A stretch of 5,785 nt of DNA from Prevotella sp. (lineage in GTDB: Bacteria; Bacteroidota; Bacteroidia; Bacteroidales; Bacteroidaceae): contig JAJPYV010000180.1 in assembly GCA_021204735.1 (NCBI GenBank), forward strand, positions 1 to 5,785, in the 5' to 3' direction. The translations under genes and the position numbers were made by a program. The notes under the pieces are model-generated. The model ran no database searches and was not told the DNA's origin. It saw only the letters and a program-made list of their open reading frames with translations. Shown here one piece after another: positions 1 through 5,785 of the stretch. Within the stretch, counting starts at the first letter, position 1; every line of letters begins with the position of its first letter.

Positions 1-22
1 GTTATAACAAATCACACGATAT

Positions 23-1216
23 ATGATAGAAGAAATCACATTCAAGAATGTACTATCCTTTAAAAACGAAACGACATTAAGTTTTGAGGCTACCTCTGAC
101 AAGACATTTGAAAGCTACCATGTGGTAACAATGCCTAATGGCACAAGACTGCTTAAACTCGGCATTGTCTATGGTGCTAACGCCGGAGGAAAAAGCAACT
201 TACTCTCGGCTATATCCTTGCTTCGTAATTTTATGGTGATTGACCCACAGAATATGGATGAACCGACTGGATTCGAACCGTTTTTACTTGACAAAGAGAC
301 ACCGAATCTGCCGTCTGAATACAGTATAAAATTCTGGGTTAACGGAATACGTTATTGGTATCAACTCATCACTACTACAAAATTGGTTTTACAGGAAAAA
401 CTATCATATTATAAAACTGTCCAGCCTATTAAAATATTTGAACGGGCGTTTGAAGATGGACAATCTGTATTGTCTTTCAATCCTGCTGTGCAAAGACTCG
501 GTCAAAACGAGCATAAAGCCATCTCTCTGAACTGTCTCCCTAATAAATCATTTTTTGCGGCTCGTGGTCGTGTGAATATGAAAATACAACACGTGGATGC
601 TGTACGTCAATGGATACATAACAATTTCATGCCAATGGTATCGCCCATTACTAATATGGAAAAATATAGCAAGAAAATGATAAAAGAAGATATAAGTTTC
701 AAAGAACACTTACTTCGTTTCCTTCATCAGGCTGACTTTAATATCACTGGCCTAAATGAAAAGACTGAAGTTCCAAATGAACAAGTCTTAGGATTTGAGC
801 ATACGGTAGAAAATAAACACGGTCTTGAAAAGTACGAGTTTTCAACCCATCAGGAAAGTGCAGGAACGACACGTGTAATAGATATTGAAGCAACCATTTA
901 CGAGGCTATAAAAAACAATTCATTCTTGATGATTGATGAGATAGATTCTTCGTTACATCCGAATTTGATTGAATTTATTATTCAAGAATATATCACTAAC
1001 AGCAGTGAGAGCCAAATGCTAATTACCACACATTACCCTGGTTTGCTTAATACCATTGATGATCTTATCCGCAAAGATAATATCTGGTTTGTGGAGAAAG
1101 ACAAATCTGGTGCTACCGATTTGTATTCTCTCGTGGAATTTAAGGGACTGAACAAGATTTCAAAGATTGAGCGTGCTTATCGCATCGGTAAATTTGGTGC
1201 ACTTCCAAACATTTAA
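23..1216 (+). CDS. AAA ATPase, RloA/AbiLi-like (AAA15 family), putative phage-defence ATPase
   Basis: This 397-aa protein is a cytoplasmic ABC/SMC-type ATPase without membrane segments. The opening residues (MIEEITFKNVLSFKNETTLSF) are the usual first strand of this family, where a hydrophobic strand leads into an N-x-x-S-F turn, so ATG 23 is the likely start. Walker A is GANAGGKS at 51-58. A family-type signature, QESAGTTR, lies at 277-284. Walker B is FLMIDEIDSSLHP at 301-313, with the catalytic acid in D305-E306, and the switch histidine is H337 in LITTHYPG. The C-terminus (YRIGKFGALP, 386-395) is a family tail motif. The middle (about 90-270) is the variable insert that replaces the SMC coiled coil. 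Length is normal for RloA/AbiLi proteins. The gene sits 6 nt before an RloB-like gene, the standard partner. By analogy with AbiL and PARIS the ATPase would sense infection and control the partner; that role is inferred. No promoter or ribosome-binding site is visible in the 22 bases before it. Confidence 0.88.
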   Translation: MIEEITFKNVLSFKNETTLSFEATSDKTFESYHVVTMPNGTRLLKLGIVYGANAGGKSNLLSAISLLRNFMVIDPQNMDEPTGFEPFLLDKETPNLPSEYSIKFWVNGIRYWYQLITTTKLVLQEKLSYYKTVQPIKIFERAFEDGQSVLSFNPAVQRLGQNEHKAISLNCLPNKSFFAARGRVNMKIQHVDAVRQWIHNNFMPMVSPITNMEKYSKKMIKEDISFKEHLLRFLHQADFNITGLNEKTEVPNEQVLGFEHTVENKHGLEKYEFSTHQESAGTTRVIDIEATIYEAIKNNSFLMIDEIDSSLHPNLIEFIIQEYITNSSESQMLITTHYPGLLNTIDDLIRKDNIWFVEKDKSGATDLYSLVEFKGLNKISKIERAYRIGKFGALPNI

Positions 1217-1222
1217 TGAACT

Positions 1223-1798
1223 ATGGCACGCAAAATTAATTCTCGACAAACTCGGAAACCACAGAAACGCGTGGTTGGCGCAGGACTTACTGAATATTGG
1301 TATTTGAAACATCTCAAGCCACTAATTGGGTTGAAATTTGAACTTTATCCCCGTCTATTCGGCAATGAGACTATGGGTAAGATAAACAAGCTCATTGAGG
1401 AAGGGCTTAATGACAACGCAGATGTAATATGTTTCTTCGATGAGGATATAATGCAATGGGATTCTGTCGAAAAAGAACGTATAAAGGGACTACATCATAA
1501 ATACGACAATGATTCCCATGTGACACTTGCTTGCAGCATGCCATCCATTGAATATTGGTTCTTGCTTCATTACGAAAACACAAACCGATACTTTGCTAAC
1601 TCTCACGAGGTAATCAACGTCTTGCACAGATATATTACACACTTTGACAAAAAAGAGAGTTTTCTCAAACACCAAAAGTGGGTTGTCGAACTGATTAATG
1701 ACAATAAAATGGAAATTGCTATGCAACGTGCTGAATTTTTCGGCAGAAACGGAGCATCATATTCTGACATTTGGAAAGCCATAAAAGCGATGAAGTAG
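1223..1798 (+). CDS. RloB/AbiLii-like protein, putative Toprim-like effector of the ATPase
   Basis: This 191-aa basic-start protein resembles the RloB family. Motif I is GAGLTEYWYLKHLK (19-32), which matches the family pattern EGxxTExxYfxxLk, with E24 kept but the first acidic residue replaced by G19/A20. Motif II is ICFFDEDIM (69-77), the hydrophobic strand ending in D73-x-D75 that is expected to bind metal. Motif III is SMPSIEYWFLLHYE (105-118), very close to the family hallmark S-x-P-x-x-E-x-W-x-L-L-H-[FY]. The C-terminal RNGASYSDIWKAIKAM corresponds to the short helix ending these proteins. Length is typical to slightly short. Translation is probably coupled to the upstream ATPase gene, since only 6 nt separate stop and start. 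RloB and AbiLii are known as partners of RloA/AbiLi ATPases in restriction-linked and abortive-infection loci. A nuclease activity is plausible from the Toprim-like layout but is inferred, and the altered motif I makes it less certain. Confidence 0.82.
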   Translation: MARKINSRQTRKPQKRVVGAGLTEYWYLKHLKPLIGLKFELYPRLFGNETMGKINKLIEEGLNDNADVICFFDEDIMQWDSVEKERIKGLHHKYDNDSHVTLACSMPSIEYWFLLHYENTNRYFANSHEVINVLHRYITHFDKKESFLKHQKWVVELINDNKMEIAMQRAEFFGRNGASYSDIWKAIKAMK

Positions 1799-2010
1799 TT
1801 TTCACTTATATCTGTTTTTTTATTATCTAGAAATATATTATATAACCTTAATGACGACGGACAAAGTTCATCTTTTCTTCACAAAGTTATGGCATTCAGT
1901 AATTTATTTATATAAAAATTGCAATCATTAATTCTCTTATATAATAAATGAAATTCTTTTACGTTATAACAACGATAATAATAAATTGCTATATTTTAAA
2001 GATTATTTTT
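1799..2010. other. A+T-rich intergenic stretch without a recognisable gene
   Basis: About 210 bases follow the RloB-like stop codon before the first terminator hairpin. The sequence is strongly A+T-rich. The longest + strand reading frame I found with an ATG starts at 1851 and has only 26 codons with no recognisable content. Two copies of ACAAAGTT (1861-1868 and 1881-1888) lie 20 bp apart, and a palindromic GTTATAAC is at 1963-1970. I see no tRNA or other structured RNA. The stretch probably forms the 3' untranslated tail of the defence cassette. Confidence 0.5.
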
Positions 2011-2040
2011 CCTCCTGTTCGTGAGAATTGGAGGTTTTTT
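2011..2040 (+). terminator. Rho-independent terminator downstream of the defence cassette
   Basis: CCTCC (2011-2015) pairs with GGAGG (2030-2034). After one T-T mismatch, a G-T pair and TTC/GAA (2018-2020 with 2025-2027) continue the stem to a GTGA tetraloop at 2021-2024. Six T residues follow directly (2035-2040). The T tract is on the + strand side, so it ends + strand transcription, most simply that coming from the RloA/RloB-like genes 210 nt upstream. It also insulates the glycoside hydrolase promoter about 95 bp further on. Confidence 0.75.
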
Positions 2041-2081
2041 ATTTCTAAATCCCAAATCGCATATCCAATTTCTGGTACTTT

Positions 2082-2094
2082 ATTATCTGATAAT
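2082..2094. promoter_or_regulatory. 13-bp inverted repeat upstream of the GH operon promoter, possible operator
   Basis: ATTATC, one T, then GATAAT form a perfect 6-1-6 inverted repeat. It ends about 40 bp upstream of the -33 element of the GH3 promoter, a position suited to an activator. In such A+T-rich DNA a short repeat like this can arise by chance, so a regulatory role is only a suggestion. Confidence 0.25.
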
Positions 2095-2134
2095 TGCATA
2101 TAAATTACTGCACTGAAATAACATCGTTTGCAAA

Positions 2135-2166
2135 TTTGCTCCAACAAAAAAAATATCTTAACTTTG
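2135..2166 (+). promoter_or_regulatory. Bacteroides-type sigma-70 promoter for the GH3-GH31 operon
   Basis: The -33 element TTTG (2135-2138) is separated by exactly 20 bp from the -7 element TAACTTTG (2159-2166), which matches TAnnTTTG perfectly. This is the established housekeeping promoter consensus of Bacteroidota. The spacer contains a run of eight A residues (2146-2153). A TTTGCAAA palindrome (2127-2134) abuts the -33 box. Transcription would start around 2170-2175, giving a leader of about 95-100 nt before ATG 2269. The promoter lies just after a terminator and before a secreted hydrolase gene, which supports the call. Confidence 0.8.
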
Positions 2167-2185
2167 CGAAAGCAAGTTTCATACA

Positions 2186-2216
2186 GCACTCAAAGTGCGT
2201 GTGATAAGCAAATCAC
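2186..2216 (+). promoter_or_regulatory. Two adjacent inverted repeats in the GH operon leader
   Basis: GCACT-CAA-AGTGC (2186-2198) and GTGAT-AAGCAA-ATCAC (2201-2216) stand back to back, just downstream of the predicted transcription start. Each could form a small hairpin in the leader RNA. The second is also a 5-6-5 palindrome of the size bound by dimeric repressors. No T run follows, so they are not terminators. Which role they play, if any, cannot be decided from the sequence. Confidence 0.3.
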
Positions 2217-2268
2217 GTAAAAACAAGTGAATAATAAAAAGAAACTACTAATCAAAAATCATCGCAAT

Positions 2269-4590
2269 ATGAAAAAACTCCTTTTGACTTTTTCTCTCTG
2301 TCTGTTGGCAACAATAGTTTCGGCACAAAAACCGGCAATTACGAAAGATACGGCAATCGAAGAGAAAATAGAGAATATCCTTTCGAAAATGACTCTTGAC
2401 GACAAGGTCGGACAGATGTTGGAGCTTAATTTTGACCATTTCGGAAAGTATGATAAATCCACGGGCAAGTGGATTCTCAACGAGGTAATGCTCGACACGA
2501 TAATTTCCAAATATAGAATCGGTTCGATACTCAACGCTCCCAACACTCAGGCTTGGTCAGTGGAACAGTGGCAGGAATGGATTGGTCTTATTCAAAAGAA
2601 GTCAATGGAATATTTGGACATACCGTGTATATACGGTCTTGATCAAAACCACGGCGTAACATACGTACAGGGCGGCACGCTCTTCCCCCAGCCTATCAAT
2701 TTGGGAGCTTCGTTCAACATTTCTTTGGCGGAAAACATGGCTCGTGTAACGGCATACGAGTCGCGTGCGGCAAATTGTCCGTGGGTGTATAATCCTGTTC
2801 TTGACTTAGGCCGTGACCCTCGCTGGCCTCGTATCTGGGAAAGTTTCGGTGAGGATGCGATAGTAAACGCACGCATGGTGGAGGCGGAAATTCTCGGTTA
2901 TCAGGGCGCTGACGCTAACCACCTAAGCAATCACAACGTGGCTGCCTGCGTAAAGCATTATTTGGCATACGGTGCACCTTGGTCGGGCAAGGACCGCACA
3001 CCTGCGTATCTTGCGCCTAATATGTTGCGTGAAAAATACTTTGAACCTTACAAGGCTGCTATACAAGCAGGGGCTTTGAGCGTGATGGTCAACTCCAGTA
3101 GTATCAACGGCGTACCTGTTCATGCGAGTTGGGAATACCTAACGAAATGGCTCAAAGAGGATTTGCAGTGGGACGGCATGATTGTTACCGATTGGGCTGA
3201 CATCAACAACCTCTACCAGCGGGAACATGTGGCCAAGGACAGGAAGGATGCCATCCGTATTGCAATAAATGCGGGAATTGACATGAGTATGGATCCTTAC
3301 AACCCTGATTTCTGTATTCTACTCAAACAACTCGTCAATGAGGGTAAGGTTAGCATGAAGCGCATAGATGATGCGGTAAAACGTATCTTGCGCATTAAGT
3401 TCCGCTTAGGTCTTTTTGATGTGCCAAACTCTGGAGAAAAAGGTTTTGAAGATTATGGCTGTGATGAGTTTGCGCAACTTTCTCTCCATGCTGCTGAGGA
3501 AACCGAGGTGTTGCTGAAAAACGAGAATAACATTCTTCCTATCGCAAAAGGAACACGCATTCTTGTAGCCGGTCCTAATGCTAACCAAATGCGCTGTCTA
3601 AATGGTGGTTGGAGTTATTCATGGCAGGGTAACCGCACAGATGATTTCGCACAGAAATACAACACTATCTACGAGGCTCTTTCCAATAAGTTCGGACAGG
3701 ATAATGTCGTTCTCTGTCAGGGGGTAACTTACAATGAGAAAGGTACTTATTACGAGGAAAACACTCCTGAAATTGAAAAGGCTGTCGATGCCGCGAAAGA
3801 CGTTGATATCATCGTCGCTTGTATCGGTGAGAACAGCTATTGCGAGACAGTCGGCAACCTCTCTGACCTCTGGCTCTCTGAAAACCAGCGTAACCTCGTG
3901 AAAGCTCTATCAGCAACGGGCAAGCCGATTATCCTAATCCTTAACGAAGGTCGTCCACGACTGATAGCTGATATCGTTCCTATTGCCCATGCCATTATTG
4001 ACATCCTTCTTCCTGGCAATTATGGTGCCGATGCTCTGGCTAATCTCCTCTCTGGCGATGTCAATTTCTCTGCGAAGTTGCCTTATACTTATCCTCGTGA
4101 GATAAATTCCCTCGCTACGTATGATTATAAGGTCAGCGAGGAAATGCCTACAATGGAGGGCGATTATAATTATGATGCTAAGGTTTCGCTGCAATGGCCC
4201 TTTGGCTATGGTATGAGTTATACGTCATTTGAGTATTCCAACCTGTCTGTAAGTCAAAAAGAGTTTTCCTCTGATGACTGCCTTACGGTTTCTGTTGATG
4301 TGACCAACACTGGCAGTTTGGCAGGCAAGGAGGCTGTACTGCTCTATTCTTCTGATTTGGTAGCTTCTATCGTTCCCGACAACAAGCGACTGCGCTGCTT
4401 CCAAAAAATTGACTTGCAACCGGGCGAAACGCGCACCGTGACATTCTCACTCCCTGCAAAGAATTTGGCTTTCGTGGGGGCTGATAACAAATGGACTATC
4501 GAAGAGGGTGACTTCCTGCTCAAAGTCGGCAACCTTTCCCAAAAGATTTATTGCAAGGAAACTAAGGTGTGGGATGAGCCTAACATCTAA
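2269..4590 (+). CDS. Secreted glycoside hydrolase family 3 enzyme, beta-glucosidase type
   Basis: This 773-aa enzyme should remove glucose (or a similar beta-linked sugar) from the non-reducing ends of oligosaccharides, with retention. ATG 2269 is preferred because it begins a good signal peptide (MKKLLLTFSLCLLATIVSA, cut before Q20). The GTG at 2227 would put 14 charged residues before it. No lipobox is visible, so the product is probably periplasmic. The (beta/alpha)8 domain spans about 30-385: GLDQNHG (123-129, D125 binding sugar), DLGRDPRW (179-186), K229-H230, and IVTDW with the probable nucleophile D308. The alpha/beta sandwich spans about 405-610. There GENSYCETVGN (520-530) matches the plant exo-glucanase-like GH3 pattern GExxYxExxG and makes E526 the likely acid/base. 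A fibronectin-III-like domain (about 670-757) ends the protein. No PA14 insert is present. It is the first gene after the promoter and is followed 23 nt later by a GH31 gene. Beta-xylosidase or laminaribiose activity cannot be excluded. Confidence 0.92.
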   Translation: MKKLLLTFSLCLLATIVSAQKPAITKDTAIEEKIENILSKMTLDDKVGQMLELNFDHFGKYDKSTGKWILNEVMLDTIISKYRIGSILNAPNTQAWSVEQWQEWIGLIQKKSMEYLDIPCIYGLDQNHGVTYVQGGTLFPQPINLGASFNISLAENMARVTAYESRAANCPWVYNPVLDLGRDPRWPRIWESFGEDAIVNARMVEAEILGYQGADANHLSNHNVAACVKHYLAYGAPWSGKDRTPAYLAPNMLREKYFEPYKAAIQAGALSVMVNSSSINGVPVHASWEYLTKWLKEDLQWDGMIVTDWADINNLYQREHVAKDRKDAIRIAINAGIDMSMDPYNPDFCILLKQLVNEGKVSMKRIDDAVKRILRIKFRLGLFDVPNSGEKGFEDYGCDEFAQLSLHAAEETEVLLKNENNILPIAKGTRILVAGPNANQMRCLNGGWSYSWQGNRTDDFAQKYNTIYEALSNKFGQDNVVLCQGVTYNEKGTYYEENTPEIEKAVDAAKDVDIIVACIGENSYCETVGNLSDLWLSENQRNLVKALSATGKPIILILNEGRPRLIADIVPIAHAIIDILLPGNYGADALANLLSGDVNFSAKLPYTYPREINSLATYDYKVSEEMPTMEGDYNYDAKVSLQWPFGYGMSYTSFEYSNLSVSQKEFSSDDCLTVSVDVTNTGSLAGKEAVLLYSSDLVASIVPDNKRLRCFQKIDLQPGETRTVTFSLPAKNLAFVGADNKWTIEEGDFLLKVGNLSQKIYCKETKVWDEPNI

Positions 4591-4598
4591 TGAAAAAT

Positions 4599-4603
4599 AA
4601 AGA
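4599..4603 (+). promoter_or_regulatory. Weak purine-rich ribosome-binding site before the GH31 gene
   Basis: AAAGA lies 10 nt before ATG 4614, the best candidate signal in the 23-nt gap. It supports ATG 4614 over the in-frame ATG at 4590, which overlaps the GH3 stop codon by one base and would add MKNKDIDI before the signal peptide. Bacteroidota often start translation without a strong Shine-Dalgarno, so the choice is not decisive. Confidence 0.3.
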
Positions 4604-4613
4604 CATAGATATT

Positions 4614-5785
4614 ATGAAAAAATTACTAATCCTGTTGCTGTGCGCATTATTTCTTCCGATATATGGGATATATTCTCAAAACATTCAGCGCACTGTGAAT
4701 GGCATGAGTGCGATAATTCCTGACAGTCAATTATCCTGCGAGATAACTTTCTATTCGCCTTCGATTGTGCGGATAGTGAAATATCCATCTTCATTGCAAA
4801 CAATACCTGAAAAGAATAGCCTTTCGGTAATCGCACAACCTGAAAGCACGAAAATATCATACAAGGAAAGCGACTCTCAAATGGTAATGACTACTAATAA
4901 AATCAATGTTTCCTACGACAAGAATTCTGGCGCACTCTCTTTTTCTGACTTAAAAGGTAACAATTTGTTACAAGAGGGTAAGACAAATTTCACATTGCGT
5001 GACTCTGGCATGGACAAAGGCTCATACATTATCTCACAGTCGTTTATCCTCGACAACGATGAGGCGATTTATGGCTTGGGACAGACTCAAAACGGGAAAC
5101 TTATCCAACGGAATCTCACTCGCTATATGATGCAAAACAACCTCGATGATGTCGTGCCTGTTATCCACTCCGTTAAAGGCTACGGCATCTTTTGGGACAA
5201 CTACTCCCCTACTACGTTCACTGATACACTGCAAGTAACATCCCTGACTTCGGAGGTTGCCGATATGGTGGATTATTATTTCATCTATGGCGGTAACGCT
5301 GATGGGGTGATAGCTGGTATACGTGCTCTCACAGGACAGGTTCCTATGCTCCCTCTTTGGACTTACGGCTACTGGCAGAGCCGTGAACGCTACAAGAGTT
5401 CTAATGAATGGCTCAATGTTGTCAATAAGTATCGCACATCGGGCGTGCCGTTGGATGGCATTATTCAGGACTGGCAGTACTGGGACAGCAACTATCTTTG
5501 GAACGCAATGGACTTTCTGAACCCTGATTTCAAAAATGCACGACAGGCTATCAATGAACTACATAACCAAAACGCTCATCTAATTGTCTCTATCTGGTCG
5601 TCTTTCGGACCTCATACGCTGCAATTCAAAGAACTTTCTTCTAAGAATATGCTGCTGCATTTTACTACTTGGCCTTTATCAGGGCTGAAAGCATGGCCGC
5701 CAAACATGGATTATCCATCTGGTGTCCGTGTTTACGATGCTTATAATCCTGATGCTCGTGATATCTATTGGAAATATGTCAACAA
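4614..5785 (+). CDS. Secreted glycoside hydrolase family 31 enzyme, alpha-xylosidase-like (3' end outside window)
   Basis: The frame is open from ATG 4614 to the window end (390 codons plus 2 bases), so only the N-terminal half is seen. A signal peptide is evident (MKKLLILLLCALFLPIYGIYS, probably cut before Q22). The N-terminal beta-sandwich domain (about 25-240) contains AIYGLGQTQNG (151-161), KGYGIFWDNYSPTTF (188-202) and DYYFIYGG (220-227), all standard GH31 landmarks. The catalytic barrel starts near 245 with LPLWTYGYWQSRERY (246-260) and IIQDWQYWDSN (283-293), where D286 should line the -1 subsite. The YWQSRERY and QDWQYW wording resembles bacterial alpha-xylosidases more than ordinary alpha-glucosidases. 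The nucleophile and acid/base segments lie beyond the window. Unlike characterised Cellvibrio and Bacteroides xyloglucan alpha-xylosidases, no PA14 domain interrupts the N-terminal domain. The gene follows GH3 by 23 nt with no terminator, so one transcript is likely. Alpha-glucosidase or alpha-galactosidase activity remains possible. Confidence 0.88.
   Translation, partial: MKKLLILLLCALFLPIYGIYSQNIQRTVNGMSAIIPDSQLSCEITFYSPSIVRIVKYPSSLQTIPEKNSLSVIAQPESTKISYKESDSQMVMTTNKINVSYDKNSGALSFSDLKGNNLLQEGKTNFTLRDSGMDKGSYIISQSFILDNDEAIYGLGQTQNGKLIQRNLTRYMMQNNLDDVVPVIHSVKGYGIFWDNYSPTTFTDTLQVTSLTSEVADMVDYYFIYGGNADGVIAGIRALTGQVPMLPLWTYGYWQSRERYKSSNEWLNVVNKYRTSGVPLDGIIQDWQYWDSNYLWNAMDFLNPDFKNARQAINELHNQNAHLIVSIWSSFGPHTLQFKELSSKNMLLHFTTWPLSGLKAWPPNMDYPSGVRVYDAYNPDARDIYWKYVN

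Noticed and set aside
1490..1726. Minus-strand 78-codon reading frame inside the RloB-like gene
   Set aside because: It is antisense to a gene with clear family motifs and has no features of its own.
1882..1889. TAACTTTG on the minus strand as a possible -7 promoter box
   Set aside because: No TTTG lies 19-21 bp upstream on that strand, and no minus-strand gene follows except shadows of the RloB-like gene.
1851..1931. Plus-strand 26-codon reading frame after the RloB-like gene
   Set aside because: Too short, no ribosome-binding site, and no recognisable content such as a toxin or leader peptide.
1989..2189. Minus-strand 66-codon reading frame in the intergenic region
   Set aside because: It covers the terminator and the GH3 promoter, has a low-complexity A+T-driven composition and no recognisable domain.
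2227..2268. Upstream in-frame GTG start adding 14 residues to the GH3 protein
   Set aside because: It would place a charged, lysine-rich stretch before a complete signal peptide that starts at ATG 2269, and no ribosome-binding site precedes the GTG.
2269..2325. Lipoprotein signal in the GH3 protein using Cys11
   Set aside because: The residues before Cys11 (FSL) do not form a lipobox and the hydrophobic core would be too short. The type I cut after VSA fits better.
5323..5520. Plus-strand 65-codon reading frame within the GH31 region
   Set aside because: It is out of frame with the GH31 coding sequence, whose motifs YWQSRERY and QDWQYW cover the same bases.
1..5785. CRISPR array, tRNA, rRNA or insertion sequence
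   Set aside because: No regularly spaced repeats, cloverleaf-like segment, rRNA-like sequence or transposase motif was seen on either strand.

Overview
The window looks like chromosomal DNA from a Bacteroidota member (Bacteroides/Prevotella-like). The evidence is a perfect Bacteroides-type promoter (TTTG, 20 bp, TAnnTTTG), A-rich translation starts without strong Shine-Dalgarno sequences, and two secreted glycoside hydrolases of kinds typical of gut Bacteroidales. All supported genes are on the + strand.

Left part (1-1798): a tightly spaced two-gene cassette. The first gene encodes an ABC/SMC-like AAA ATPase of the RloA/AbiLi (AAA15) kind. The second, 6 nt downstream, encodes a small RloB/AbiLii-like protein with a Toprim-like arrangement of acidic motifs. 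This ATPase-plus-effector pair is a known architecture for phage defence (AbiL; PARIS is analogous). The RloB-like protein lacks the usual acidic residue in its first motif. The cassette is visibly more A+T-rich than the genes to its right, as expected of an accessory island.

Middle (1799-2268): about 470 bp without a convincing gene. It holds an intrinsic terminator (2011-2040), a 13-bp inverted repeat (2082-2094), a strong Bacteroides-type promoter (2135-2166) and a roughly 100-nt leader containing two small inverted repeats.

Right part (2269-5785): a glycan-degradation operon read from that promoter. The first gene is a complete secreted GH3 beta-glucosidase-type enzyme of 773 aa. Twenty-three nucleotides later comes a secreted GH31 enzyme resembling alpha-xylosidases, cut by the window end after 390 codons. 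A beta-glucosidase next to an alpha-xylosidase-like enzyme suggests stepwise removal of xylose and glucose from xyloglucan oligosaccharides in the periplasm. Substrate is inference. No SusC/SusD genes, regulator or endo-glucanase lie in the window to confirm it.

I see no clearly new system. The most noteworthy points are the variant RloB-like effector, the GH31 protein without the PA14 insert seen in characterised relatives, and the structured promoter/leader of the GH operon.
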